A stretch of 64,000 bases of DNA from Theocolax elegans (lineage: Eukaryota; Arthropoda; Insecta; Hymenoptera; Cerocephalidae). The stretch's first letter is position 1. Each line of letters starts with the position of its first letter. Positions 23,962 through 37,499 of the stretch are shown piece after piece. Under the pieces are notes generated by a model that saw only the letters and a program-made list of their open reading frames with translations, did no database searches and was not told the DNA's origin. The DNA is taken from positions 88,291,580 to 88,355,579 of the forward strand of contig CM047425.1 in assembly GCA_026168455.1 (NCBI GenBank). Reading direction: 5' to 3'. A program made the translations under genes and the position numbers.

Positions 23962-26900
23962 TTTGTCTTTTACCTTTATGGAGTGAAAATTTCAAATATT
24001 TATGTCGCCTATAAAATTATTTCTGATATAATAATTACTTATTTGAATCCGTAACAATAATTGTTCAATTAGATGTAAAAAACTATAGTTCGATAGATTG
24101 ATTTGAATTTTTTTTATTTTATTTAATTCTTAATACCGTATAGACTTGGCTAGAATTTCAATTCAGTTAAGATTAACCGACGAGTTTGGTAGCAACCACC
24201 GTACACTTTGCAGTAAACACTACCAACCTATGGAGGTTATCGTCACCAAATACAGACTGCCGAAATCATCCGGTTGTAGTAACCAGAGATTCAATAAACA
24301 TGTACCGCAAATTCATTTCAGTATAGATTAATAAGAGATAATAATCTTGAACACACCCATCTTTTATTCTAATTAGTCTTCATTTATTAAAAAATGGAAG
24401 TTATTTTAAGTACTTCTGCCTCTTTCTACTCTTACATCTCCATTTTTTCTCATTTTTGTCCGTTCGATAAAAAAGTAGGACTATTAATTGTCGCTAGTTT
24501 CGAATGTATGTGAATGCTCTTGCGGCAAACACACCTTGTTAATGGCATTACTCGTTTGTATATTTAGAGTTCGCGTGTGGTACGGTGGTAGACCCGAATT
24601 TTAAATAGAAAGAATAATAAAAAAATATACTCAATGAGGAAATGTGATTTTTCTGCGAGATCCGAGTTTCTTTTAGCTACAACTGATACGATCTCTCGGA
24701 TTGCAAAGCTAATAAGAAAGTTTCAATTCCTCGACAAATGTTATAGATAAGTTGTATACCGAACTAAAACTACACGAAGGAAAAGGCTACAGAATTGATA
24801 TATTATAAAAATTAGCATTTTTTTTATATAGGAACATTTACCAGAAATATAGTAGAATAATTTATAAGTCTGTCTCTCGATAACTTAATAATATTGTGAT
24901 TTTTACTAAAACCTTTTTCTATATGTATATATAGTTTGTAAATTAAAGATGTACAAACCAAACGATTCAAAAGAGAGCTTGACGAAAAATTTGATTTCTT
25001 TTTCTCTTTGACACCAGCTTGTCTCGTTAAGGGATTTATATAAAGTATGGAAAAATATAAAAAAAAAATGAAAAAAGGTCGTATCCAAAGTTAAAAAAAT
25101 CATCGGTTTAACATGGCTTTCTTACTATCGCAACGATCTATTTTAAATTCAATATTTATTATGGTGTAACTTTAAACTCAAAGAAGAACTATTTAGAAAA
25201 TCGTAAAAAACTTTTCTCTTAAGTTATAAATCTATCCCAACAAAAATTTCTCGACATACACACCGTGTAAAATTTATGAAGTCGTACCGATTTATATATC
25301 AATTTTATGCTTTTTGCCAATCTGTGTATTTTTGAAGTTTACATATATTCGTGCAGTAGATTGAAATTTTATTTGTTACAATCTATATATATCCTACACG
25401 ATAAGTGTATAACTTTTGACAGTTTTTTCTTAAGAATACTGCTAGTACGGTACATGGTAATATCTTTCACGATAAGTGCAGAGATAAAAATGTATCATTC
25501 GTATTACACATTATTGCTACATTTTTCTTGAAGAATTTTTTCATTTTTTTTACTTCTTGATGCTATTTGCCCCTCCTGATTTGTTATGCCTACTCAAAGA
25601 AGTTGCGAGTGATGTATATGGTGTATGGTTAACCTGTTAACGCTCTGGAGTGCTTCTGCGTGTGCTTGGTGAGGGTAGTTTAGCATAGGATAAGGTTTTT
25701 TTTAGTGACGTGAGGGTAGGTATGATAGCGTAGGGTATTAGTTCGCTCGTTTCCATCGTTTTCATATTGACGGGTACGAAGTACCTTGTTACAGTACATA
25801 TATTTATTGAGGGACACTTAGATTTGATTAAAATAGAATTGCTTTTTAATCAAACTAACATTTAGATGAAATTTTTATTCGTCTATACTGCTTTAATTTT
25901 CTTGATTTTTTACTAGTACATCGCTTTGCTTTTGACCTATTTTCGTTCAACTAGTACGAATAAATTCATTCGCGAGCCGCTTGTCGGTAAATTTATGATA
26001 TATGAGTAAAGGTTTCAAGGATGCCAATACTTTAATGAATCTTCTCTTTTTCTCTTTTACAATTTCTGCATTGTTTTTATTCCCTTAACCATAACGTGAT
26101 GAAAGATTTACGTACCGAGTAGTTTTACATGTATTATATAAGAATTTTCACTTATAATTGTATAACAATATAAACCGAGAATATTTTATTTTTTTGTCTC
26201 AAATATAGATGTAAATACCAAAATTAAAAATAGGAATAAATATTTTTATTCCACCGTCGATTAAAATAATATCTTTAAAATGTATTTGAGGGGTAAGAGT
26301 ACAATTAGCAAGGCGAAAGTAAATTTTTCCCTCCTAGCTATCATGGTTGCTTCTACTTTTACTTCATGTTGCATAACGTACTATTATAAAATACCATTTG
26401 ATTTCTATTTTTAGCATGGTAAAAAATAAAAGATGAACTTTCTCGACAATAAATTATTCTAAACATTACCAATGTAATCCCGTATCTCAATGTAAAAAAC
26501 AAGGAAAATTTCTAATTTATTTAAAAAGCATAAATTTCAATGTGAATAATTAAAAAAATGCAGTTTAAATGGAGTCGAGTTATATTTTGAACTATCATTC
26601 TTATACTCTTAATAAAAAGGAAAAACGTTACATTGAAAATTGTATCACGTGTCGCAGTAATGTTTCCCTTTTACGTAGAAACCTTTTGTACATTACTCCA
26701 CTGCAAACCAGTTTAAACCTTTTCCACATTTCGTTCGTTAGAAAATTTACTTTTTAACTATTAAAGTCGGCATAGCCTATTTTGTAAACTACTAAATATT
26801 GTTACATGGTATTAAAGTATTATTACGGCTTTTATATTTTCAAAACCAAGCTACCATTTCACAATTATGTTTAAATCTTATATTATTTATCATTCTATAT

Positions 26901-27614
26901 TCTTATACTATTATTAATGCAATTATATAAATTCGCCATACTGTTATAAGGACCATTTAAAAGTTGAGGATTCAAGTTATTATCGAAGGCTTTTAGAGTT
27001 GCAATGGAACCGCTTATTTTGCATTGCAATACACAATTATGTAGCTCGTTTTAACAAGGTCGAAGTATTACTGCTAATAATGAGATTAGGGTTTAGTATT
27101 AACGATAATTTTCATTTTGTGATACAATAAATTTATAAAAGTAATATTATTATAAAGTAATTATTTAAATATATATATATATACAGAAAAGTAAACAAGT
27201 TACTTTGTTTCAATAACAGAATTTGAGCGATGTATTCATAATTGATAAAATTAACAAAGTTTTTAATTATGTATATTATTTAACAATCAAAATAACATAT
27301 CAGAAAATATTTAAAAACATAACATATTTTTACTGTTTAGTATGGTAATACTAGCAAAATAACTTACTAGTTTTAACAAGTGTCTTCGATTATATCTAAC
27401 AATTTGTAGGAAAGTTAATTCATATAAAAATACTTTAATTAACGAGTAATAAAATCCTTATTATAAAAAAGAAAAGTGAATATAACAGATAAAGTAAAAT
27501 AAACTTGTGAATTACTGCATTTTGAATTGTACCGTGTTAGTGCAATTTAGGGAAGGCGAAACCAAAAGTCTCTTAAATCGGCCACATATACTGGGGACAC
27601 AGCAGTCAACTGAC
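23959..27614. other. AT-rich desert with scattered G/T-rich patches
   Basis: No coding exon was recognised. A 61-codon frame at 24146-24331 and a G/T-rich stretch at 25590-25760 with repeated GAGGGTAG-like words are the only textured parts. Neither suggests a known feature. Confidence 0.5.
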
Positions 27615-28309
27615 AGATTTGCCTGTTTGACACAGAAAATATGAAAAAACTAAATTATCGGCTATTCGACACTCAAATCGTTGTAGCTTGTTATTTGACA
27701 CTCAAAGCGCTGTATATACGATTACAACACTTTAATGATCAATTTCTAAACATTGGAACGTTTTCTTTAAAAAAAATGAGACCATAACGGTGTAGATTTA
27801 AAAAACGGTTAGCAATATTTTGCGGAAGTTAGGCCAGTAGATTCGTATATATTTTCAAATATGTCAATTCGAGCAACTTAGCGGGCACAATGTATCGTGT
27901 ACACTGGGAAAAGATTAGGCGTTGTTGCTGCATATGAGAAGGATAGAAGCGAGCGAAAAAATGGAAAAAGGCGGACGACCGAAAAGCGTGCGCTGCTTTG
28001 ACAACGCATAGAATCGTCTACGCTTCGTTTCTCCGGTCACCCGATTCTTTTTCACAGACAATTTATTTATTTTTTAAAGTAAGATTTTAGACACTTAGAA
28101 ATCGATGTTAAATATTGATAGCATGTCATTCTTAGGTGAAGACGCTCCATATTACAAATGTAGCGTTGAAAATACGAAATATTGTTCATGCAGGGCTTGA
28201 TTGAATCGTTTATTGTAACAATAACTATGGCGGTCAATCAATGATTTAGGTATATCGAATAGCCGATAATTTAGTTTTTATATATTTTCTGTATCGGACA
28301 GGCAAATCT
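27615..28309. mobile_element. Inverted-repeat element, about 695 bp
   Basis: Arms at 27615-27669 and 28255-28309 are inverted copies of 55 bases with about 50 matches, starting AGATTTGCCTGT and ending TTATCGGCTATTCGA. The interior has a GC-richer block at about 27890-28040 but no transposase frame. Near the left arm, TTTGACACTCAAA-like words recur at about 27665 and 27694. A non-autonomous DNA transposon is the likeliest reading. Confidence 0.75.
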
Positions 28310-28640
28310 TTTGGCTTTCTCTCCCCTTAACATTTCGCGCACGTAAAACAAGGCCGACGATCGTCGAAGGTGCGAAGAATGACTTCTATACGAGCTTTCA
28401 TAATTAATCGAGCAACCGAGTACCCGTCGTCGTCTGCCTCGCGGGAACCGCGTGCGAGCCACCACCTGGGGCATCGATCGACCTCCACCCTCGGAGCTCG
28501 CCGACCTCTAACCTCAACCTATGCTATATACCAACTCCCGTGGCACTTGGATTCTTTTGCTCTTTTCGTCTTTTCTTTCTTTCTTTCTTTCTTCTTTCGA
28601 CTCTCCACCAGTACCGAGTGAATGTTTTCGCTCCTCGAGC
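28310..28640. other. GC-rich island with a minus-strand TATA-like motif
   Basis: Read on the minus strand, TATATAG (about 28523-28529) is followed by CG-rich sequence and an ATG at 28474 that opens a 67-codon arginine-rich frame. A plus-strand frame of 83 codons overlaps. Neither product is recognisable. A promoter or CpG-rich regulatory island is more likely than a coding gene. Confidence 0.3.
28571..28597. repeat. (TTTC)n microsatellite
   Basis: About six TTTC/CTTT units, forming a polypyrimidine tract on the plus strand. Confidence 0.85.
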
Positions 28641-28649
28641 TTTTCTAAC

Positions 28650-30720
28650 CTGATTTCTGGGTCGTTCATTTAACGGAGGATGGATGCCAAAAAAGCAATT
28701 TCAATGCTGGATAGAAAGGGGTGTTACTCTATATTCTTCAATGAAATTTTGTCTTTTCTTCTCGAGTGGTTTGCCTATATACTTCCGCCGACTATGTAAA
28801 TTTATTCTTATAATAATTACATTTTCTTTTCAATTAAGAGGTATTTGTTATACATATATAATAATTCATTCATCTCAATATATTAATAAATTTAATAAGA
28901 CCGTAAAAAATTAAAATGTTAAATAAATAACGATTTTTCGTGATTTAACAATACTTTTTTTATTTACAAGAGTTTTCTTATTTTAGTAAGTTTAATATTT
29001 TAAATATTAAAATAAATTTGCCTAAAAAAGTCGAAAACTAATTTTGATACATTTCTCGAGATACTGTCGTGAAAATGAGTTAAATTGAAAAAATTGATAA
29101 TGTCACGTGCATATTCTATAAGGAATATAATTGAAGATACATTTGCCTCTTATTTCGTACAAAATTGAGGATACCAGTGGGAATAGGAGATTTCTATCCG
29201 GGATGACTAACCAAGAAAACCCATGATACTCTAGAGAGTCATTTGAAAATTTCAAAGATGCTAACTCAAGAAATCCAAAAGAAACGCAAATTTTGTAATC
29301 CCCATAAATATAAGTAGTTACATTCTAAAACGAAATAAATTAAAAATTAGTAAGTAATTAGAAGAAAACAATGACCAATAAAGAATCGTTTGCAATTTAA
29401 AAACAATATGTAAAATAAAAATGTTGTACTTACAAATTAATAGAAACAATTCTTACTAATCCGTAATTACAAAATTTCTATTATTACATATTGTTTTTAT
29501 AAATTAAATTCGCATCTAAAATTGCCATGTAGCAATATAATTGTTGCTGTTTAACTCACACCGAGTATAAAGGAATTATTCAATTTAATTAGATTTAAAC
29601 GAACACTCATTTTGCGAAATGTTTTGTCGAAATCGTAACTTGTGTAATCAAGAACGTAAAGCGCTTTGTGATTGTAATGAGGGCAGTAAATGTAATGCAT
29701 CGGAGCTTATCTGTATGTGACAATATTGAGGTAACGTCGGCACTAATAAATGCACTCACGAGAACGTTACTACATGATTTTCGATTAATAATGCAGAAAA
29801 CTAGAGTAAAGTGAATTACGAGGTTTACTAACCAATAATTTAGTAACGGTACCTTACCGTATATTTAATTTTGGTTACCTTTCTTGCTTATTATAACAAA
29901 TATCATGCGCTACTTTAGTATAAACTTCTAATTCTTATAATATTCTTGTTAGATACATTTTTTATGCAATTTAAACTTTTTTAAATTAAGTATATACTGT
30001 AATTTTGGAAATAAATTGAAGTAATAATTATAGAATGATTTTAATTTATTATAAAAAAAATATAAAATACGTAGAAAATATTCATGAAATCATAAATTAA
30101 ATTAAAAACTTGTTAATTAATGAACTTTTCGAAAAATATTCTCGTATAAAAGATTTATAATAGTTGGTAATCAATTTTATAAAAATGTAATTTTATAGTC
30201 ATGTAGTGAATAAATAATACGATTTTTAGTTACTAATTATAATATAACAAATAACAAAAAATTTTATAAAAATCCATTGGACATTAATTCAGTTTTGAAT
30301 TCATAATTCTTTTTAAATGAATATTTTTATTTTCATGGAAATAAAATTAATTATATATTGTTTTTCTTCTTTTTGCAATTTGTACATATATTCGTGAACA
30401 TAATAGTTAAAATCTAAAAATTTAACACGACATGGAAATATCTACAGTTCATCTTTTAAATTTTTAAACTTTTAGTTTTTATCCGCCCGTCTTTCTTAAA
30501 CTAACATTGCTGTTCATCACTGTCCTTTTTATAAAAATAATATACTGTTCGTAGATCATAAGATAAGAGGTATATATTCTTTCGCGTAATTAAAATATTT
30601 ATTAGGCTCATTATGAAATATACTGTAGCCTTACATCGCACTAGATTTTTCCCAAAGATAGTAAACTTAGTTAATTCCATTTATTTTTTCGTAAACAAGG
30701 TGCAACGCTATTTATTCGAA
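28650..30720. other. AT-rich sequence without a recognised gene
   Basis: Nothing was recognised except an inverted repeat at about 29392-29503. Confidence 0.5.
29392..29503. repeat. Inverted repeat around AAACAATATGTAA
   Basis: Left arm 29392-29428 and right arm about 29466-29503 are inverted, imperfect copies sharing AAAACAATATGTAA. They could form a hairpin with a loop of roughly 40 bases. AT-rich composition lowers the significance. Confidence 0.45.
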
Positions 30721-30729
30721 CACGACGAT

Positions 30730-31100
30730 AAATACATTGGAAAATTTTTCACTCGCAGTAACTAGGACAAAGAAAAGAAGCCGTGTACAGTGCACCGCAC
30801 CCTTCATTCTTCCTTACTCTATTAACGTCGCCTTCGTGCGATTCATTCTCCCAACGTTCTCTGTATGACTCCTAGCTCGGAAGTTTCCAAGGCAATCATG
30901 TTAGTGGGCGCGACCACAGAAGTCCGGACGTGCTTTTCGGTGATTTATTTTTTTCTCGCTCTCCGACTGCCCTTTTTCTCCGTACGACCGTTTCTTTCTT
31001 ATCTTGGCGAGTCATTCCGTTGAGAAAGCTATGAAAACGGAATTATCGTGCTGAGATTGTTAGAGATCCTACGGACTTCGTGATGATCGGTCAACTTTAG
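30730..31100. other. GC-richer island, unassigned
   Basis: CpG-containing block without a recognisable frame. Possible regulatory island. Confidence 0.25.
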
Positions 31101-32080
31101 TTAGAAAATGGATTGAGGACGACTATTTCCTTATGCTTTATCCGCAGTTTTTTTACGTCAATTAAAAATTATATTTGTTTTCGGGCTTATTTATTAGATG
31201 TAAATAAAATTTCTAATGATAATTTGGTTTTATGTGTACAAACTGACGAATAATATGATTTACTATTTAATATTGAAATTTAATTACAATATATATACAT
31301 AGTAATTACATATTGTCAAAGGAAACGATAAGGAGCACAGTCTGCGGTAGCAATTTGTGGTTTATCGATAAATTCTCTGAACTCATACCAACTTTTACTA
31401 TTAATTTATTCTCGAATATATCAAATGGTATTTCTCTCTTTTTTATACGATTTAGTATAATTTCGTTAATACATACATTACAATTCGGTAGAATAAAAGA
31501 CAAATAATGCGTGATCGTAAAACTGATTTTACCAAAACCCATTTGTTACTGAAAATAACCGTCTGTTTAATTAGACATGTTGTTATTAATTCGTAGGAAT
31601 GCAGTAAAGGCAATCTAGTTGAAATTTCAACGGCTACTGAGATTTCTTAAAATTATTACAATATCCATATTGATTAATGCACGTTTAGATAATATATTAT
31701 ATTTATTATTTTTATTTAAAAATTTGTAATTTATCGTATAATATCGCAATGAAGTAAACTGTAATATAATATTGCACCATATTCGCATTATTTATAGACA
31801 CATTAGATTTGATAAACTGAGCTCGCAGTCTTAAGAAAAAAATAGCCGTTTTCCACAATATTTAATCAAGATAAAGTATTTTTCTGAAATTTCCCAAGAG
31901 GATGAAAAAGACGCTACACATTGAATCCGTATTTGTCCCTGTTCTAAATACTATAGAATGGTTCGCACTACACATCTTTAAAGATCGTGTTATTCGACTT
32001 TGCATGAATATACTTTTTCACAAGTAGTTTAAATAGTAAAGAAAATATCAATTATACTGTAATGAAAAGTGACGTCGCAA
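31101..32080. other. AT-rich sequence without a recognised gene
   Basis: Overlapping frames on both strands at 31306-31542 are mutual shadows; no product was recognised. Confidence 0.55.
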
Positions 32081-32084
32081 TGGA

Positions 32085-32440
32085 AGCCGTGTAACATTTC
32101 GCATAGAAGTATGATTCAAAGTCTCGAATCCATTCGAGAGGTTGAGAGAGGCTGCAAAATTAATAAGACCCGAAATTCAACAGGGCGGATCGACTCTTCA
32201 ATCGGTCGTCAAAGCCCGTTTATTCCTCGAGGGGCTTCGTTATAAGCTGGTGAACGCCCCCGTCTTTTCTCGTGAACGGACGAGTATTGCTCTCTATTTT
32301 GCGGCACGGTTCGGCCTTTGAAAAGACGCCTGACTGAAAGATACACATGCCCTGCGGGATGAATTTCGAACTTACTCCCTCAGGACTTGAAATTGTGAAA
32401 TCAACGTCGATCTTTAGCAAGCAACCGCATTAATCTTTAT
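32085..32440. other. GC-richer island with an unrecognised minus-strand frame
   Basis: A minus-strand frame of 66 codons (32420 to 32220) has balanced amino-acid composition, but no motif or splice context I can defend. It may be regulatory DNA. Confidence 0.25.
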
Positions 32441-34333
32441 TTCGCTGGATACGTAGCCTTATGTACGAATTAATTTTACGTTTTTATTGCTCAGTAATTG
32501 GGGTATCATTTAATTTTGTGAGAACGTATTCAATTTTAGATTAAATATGGTTAAGTGTTATAACGCCGTACACTGCATATATAATTTATTGTTGGATTAT
32601 AATTCATTTATATCAACTGCGTTTTTATTATAATATTTAAATACCTAGATTTTATTTACTATTATCCTTATATACATACATGGTTCTTTTTTTTGTAGAC
32701 AGAAAAACAAATTAAATAAAATATAATACTCTTAGTTGGTTTGGCGTTTTAAAAAATAATAATTTTCAAATTTGAATACAATAATAGATTATAATTTTAA
32801 AACTAATATAGTAATTTATCTTTTTTAAAACCAGTTAAATCAACGTTAGTGAGCCATCATTAATGTTTACGTTAATATTTACATTTACATTTTCTAAAGT
32901 TGATTATACAGGATATTTGGCATTTGTAACTTAAAACAATTATAAATGATATTCACCCTTTTTTATCACTACAGCAAAATGCACGGTTTAGCTGTAATCA
33001 ATAGACATTATGAAAATGATTATATTACTTAGTTTGTAGACAAGTCATAAATAATTCTAAAACTTGCAGAGATTTAGATGTTTAGAATTTGTAAAGTTAT
33101 TACATTTTCACATATAAATCTAGAAAAAAACTACATTTAAATATAATTTCTAACACTCCGACCGTAAAACAACACGTTTGCTTCATCTTACATAAAATCG
33201 AAGTCGAGAAATCACGTTTTGCGCGCTTTGTGTTAAAAAGTATGGTTTGACACGCAAAAAAGAAATAAATTGCTCCTCGTTCAAATAAAAATTAGAAAAA
33301 GTCTAGAATAGTGTAAGGTCTTTTTATAATATACTATTAGATAAGTACCGAAAGTTCTTATGAGTTTTATATAACTTGTAGTAGCTAAATTAATGCATAC
33401 GTTTTTTAAGAGACTGAAGACTTCCCACTTTGGCCAAAAGAGGATTACGAGAAAAGACAAATCATCGCCATTCAAATTAGTGAAGATTGTGCTTCCGTGC
33501 ACCTCTTTAAATGTACTTGTCAAAATGTGTGCACATCAAATTTATCTCAAGAATACTTACACCGCACGGGTGTACGTCTTACTCGTCATATAAGAGTCTC
33601 TGATAAAAAAAAAGTGTGTCGCATAGAAGATAAAATAGAAGAGTAAAATAAGTTACAGTTGTCACAAGTGTTATACAGAAAAAAAATAGTGAAATTATGT
33701 AATATATATAATAAACTATCTATATTATATATAGTAATTATAAATTACATTTTTAAGGCCTCGTTTTATTTGTTGCTCTAATTTTGACCTTCTACACTAG
33801 TTTCATTTTGTCATAACGATATAACTTTGTTTTATCGTACGTTCACATGACTATGTAACGAATCAGGTTAAACAAGATTAAGTAAAGTTATTATAAATTA
33901 TTATAAACTTTTGAAACTTTGGTTTTGAAAATATAGGTAAAAGAAAATAAATTTATTAATTGAAAAAAAAATTTCGACTTTGTATATGAAAATCAGCTTA
34001 AACTGCTATGCATTGGTCTTGTAGGGGAATTTATTTGTCTATAGTATACGGAAAATATCGAACTACCCGAAAGTGTTATACGGGCAGGAGGTCAAAGACA
34101 ATATTACGCTAAGTCGCACCGTGCAAAACTGTTTTCACTTTTATTTTACACAACGTGAACCACTGTTCCAATTCTGTACCAAAATTAACCTATTAAGGCT
34201 TTAATTTCAATAATTCTATTCCAGGCTACGTATTAGCAGTTCTATAAATATTAGTAATTAACGGTTTTATAAATTAAATTTACATATAAACTTAAAATTC
34301 ACTACATTAAAAAATGAGTATTTTAAGTATTAC
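32441..34333. other. AT-rich sequence without a recognised gene
   Basis: Nothing gene-like was recognised. Confidence 0.6.
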
Positions 34334-34445
34334 AAGATTAATTTTTAGCTACACAACTTTTACTAATTTATATTAGGTCTATTTATTAACGAATACTTTA
34401 ATCTAAAAAAATTTAATAAAAATTGTGTAACTAAAAATTAATCTT
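34334..34445. repeat. Inverted repeat with 36-bp arms
   Basis: Arms at 34334-34369 and 34410-34445 are inverted copies beginning AAGATTAATTTTTAG, with about five mismatches and a 40-base spacer. It could be a small foldback element or a hairpin in a transcript. Confidence 0.7.
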
Positions 34446-36870
34446 AATTCTCACCTAAGTAATCGAGTTTGATTTATTCAATCGTCATATTTCTATGAAT
34501 GTGAATTCTGTAAAATAATTTGATTAATTAAATTCTTTTCATATCTTCTTTCAACTATCTACAAGAGAAATTTAATACATTTTTCGATTTGTAACTTTGA
34601 TACAATTTTCATTTTCATTCTCCAAAGTTTTACGATTTTTTTCGTAAAAAAAGAAAGCCGCTCGGAACTTTGGTAAAAACGCCCATTTTATTTTCTACTA
34701 TTAATCCATGAGCAAGTTCCTTCTTAGTTCAAAAACAAACCAACTACATAGAATTTTCCATAGATAATAATTAATTGGTACGTCACTCTTTACATATAAT
34801 TATTTAGAGGGTCCAGGCACAAATCAGTATAGTAGAAGCGAAAGAAGAAAAAGAGCTAGGTATTTCGCAGACTAACTAATCGCATGCAATATCGTGTATA
34901 AGTACATGAATAAACTATTTAAAAAATCGTTCGTGTAAGTGTGTATGTTGGTGCATGTGTACATAAAATGTACGATAAAGTGGTAGATACAGAAAAAGTA
35001 TGTGAGAGAAACGCAACAGCGTCTACCGTTGGTGAGTTGACGCGAGTGCGTGTCTCTAGAGCATGCCTCATTCGTCATTTTTCTCTAAATCGTTTTGGTG
35101 AGTAATGCGGGGCTAGCATGCATGCCTCTTGAGTTCAACATTTTTTCCTCGCGACCTTCTGGTCACTCGCGAGATGCTCTCGATTCGCGCGGTACGAACT
35201 TTATAGTTTCATTACAGAGAGTCGTAATTCTCCGTAATGGTCAACCCTCGTATATCGATGATGGAAATCTTATGTACGCGACTCTTTCGAGATGACGTGA
35301 CAAAATTACGATCTATTTGCGTGAAACATCCGGTATTTTATTCGAGAAATTGTCGTGCGCGATAACCCGATGAACTCGAATCCAACGATTTGTAGGCCAG
35401 TGAGGCATTAGTTTTATTCTTCTAACACGTTTTACAAATATCGTATCTCGTATTTACAATGTGTATTTACAAGTGTATTTCAAACTACATTTCAATATTT
35501 TGTTTATATTTTTAATGATTGCTATGCCAAAAACAATTCTATATTGTTTAACACTATCGTTATTTTCCCTTTTGATATTATATGTTTTCTAAAGTTATGT
35601 AAATTTATTATTATATTTACTAAATATTTATGAACTCCATATTAACTTTAAATACTTAATTGCATATTCAATTATAAATACATTATTATTCAAATTAAAC
35701 ATTTTATCTTTTATACATCGTTAAACGTATACAAAATTAATAATTAGTTTCAAGACTTATATTATTATAAAGGCTATACCATTGCATTTCATCAGTCATG
35801 ATTTCCCTTTATACACTATGTATATTTATAATACAGTGTTAATGATTGCAAAAATTTCTCTTAGTTATTACGAATAAAATCAAGATTTGCATGTTTCAAA
35901 CTTTTTCTCTCCCTTTATTTTAAATATCGATTAAAAGATTTATAATCATTTTTCCGCAATGCATATTTTAATCATAACTCCAAATATGTTTTATTCATAA
36001 GGTAAATTTATTGATCATTACACCTAATATATTGAACTTGAAGTAATTGACTTTTTCAATTTTTGACTCGAGAACGAATAAACCCATACGATGAATTTAA
36101 AATTACGATGAATAAGCAATAAGTTTGATAATGAGGTCCACTTTTCTACTTTAGCCTCATAAGAGACAAAATGAGGACATCTAATTTTTTTGCACAGCTC
36201 TAAAATTTGATCAGTTTTTTAATATTAATTACTCTCGAGGAATAATGTATAACTATAATCACTTTTGCATACAAACGATCATTCGAGTAATAATTAAAAG
36301 TTATATATGCAAGATAAATGCGAGAGGTAGGTATAGGGATTCATCCGCGTTGAACTAAACGTTGATTCGTACTCCTTAAACGACTGTTCCAAGTATCGCT
36401 CGTGTATTTGTATAGATAATTGTAGTGTGTTATATTTACATATGCACGTGTATATATGTTCTATAAGCCTGGTAAAGATGCAAATTTATACTATGTGATT
36501 GTTTGCCAGTAGAGTAATTATAAATCGTTAATCTAATGGTATATCTATAGAATGACTTGCTTGCTAAAGTGTCAGGTCTAGCTATAGGATCTAAAGGTAA
36601 ACTCCTTCTAGCCACTAGTGTTTATAGGATTATACTGTCAATCTTTTTGGTATATACCTGGCTCAGACTTCTAAAGCTACTTGTACTGGCGCTGCGGGCC
36701 TGCAAACACAAGTACAGTACGGTTCATCACTACACAGAATACTGCATATAGTCAGAGAAAAGTATCAACTAGTCAAAGTAACTACTACGAAAAAATGAAA
36801 TCATTTTTTTTCTTTAAAAAAAAAATAATATTTTACAGTGATACATTGTGTGAACAGTATACATAGTGGA
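34446..36870. other. Mostly AT-rich sequence with one GC-richer patch
   Basis: A CpG-containing patch lies at 35030-35400. Frames at 34872-35078 (minus), 35095-35295 and 36557-36751 show nothing recognisable. Confidence 0.5.
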
Positions 36871-36889
36871 ATATATTATAATGCATATT

Positions 36890-37361
36890 TTTTTTAATTA
36901 CATAGTTTGATAGTAGTAGATATAGTAATAAAAACACAAGGAGTTAGCATAGTAGAGTGGCACATATAAATATTTAAGTCAAACACATAGAAATTGCGAA
37001 GAGGGAGGAAAGACAGAGAAGTTGTATACACTGTACTCGTATATGTATACATTTTTACACACTGACAAGACGCACACACGCGCCCGCGCACGCACATATA
37101 CAGCTTATACACAGGGTGCATAGCGTGCGCTACACGAAATTCATAACAAAGATGTATGTAAGTACATACAGATTATTACAGTTTAAGTGGCGCTTACGAG
37201 TGGTTGGAGTGTTGGTTATAGGCACATGTATATTCGCATACTTACACATATGCACATTCCAAGCATACCACCTACGTATATAAATTTTTCAAATGCTTTC
37301 TATACGCGCGTGCGCGCAAGTATGTGTGATTGCATGTGCCACATATGTGGGTCTCTCTCTC

Positions 37362-37406
<45 letters not shown>

Positions 37407-37460
37407 CTATGCACAGTTTTCTCGTAACGTGTATACATATACGTGTGCGTGCGGTAGCAA
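36890..37460. repeat. Alternating purine-pyrimidine region rich in CA, TG and CG steps
   Basis: The stretch includes CGCACACACGCGCCCGCGCA near 37070-37092, GCGCGTGCGCGC near 37306-37317 and the (AC)n run at 37365-37402. Such sequence can adopt left-handed DNA. Overlapping open frames on both strands here follow from the repeats. Confidence 0.6.
37365..37402. repeat. (AC)n microsatellite
   Basis: About 19 AC units, uninterrupted. Confidence 0.97.
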
Positions 37461-37499
37461 TTACCTTAAAGCTTTTGCTGCTTAATGAAATTGAGTGAT

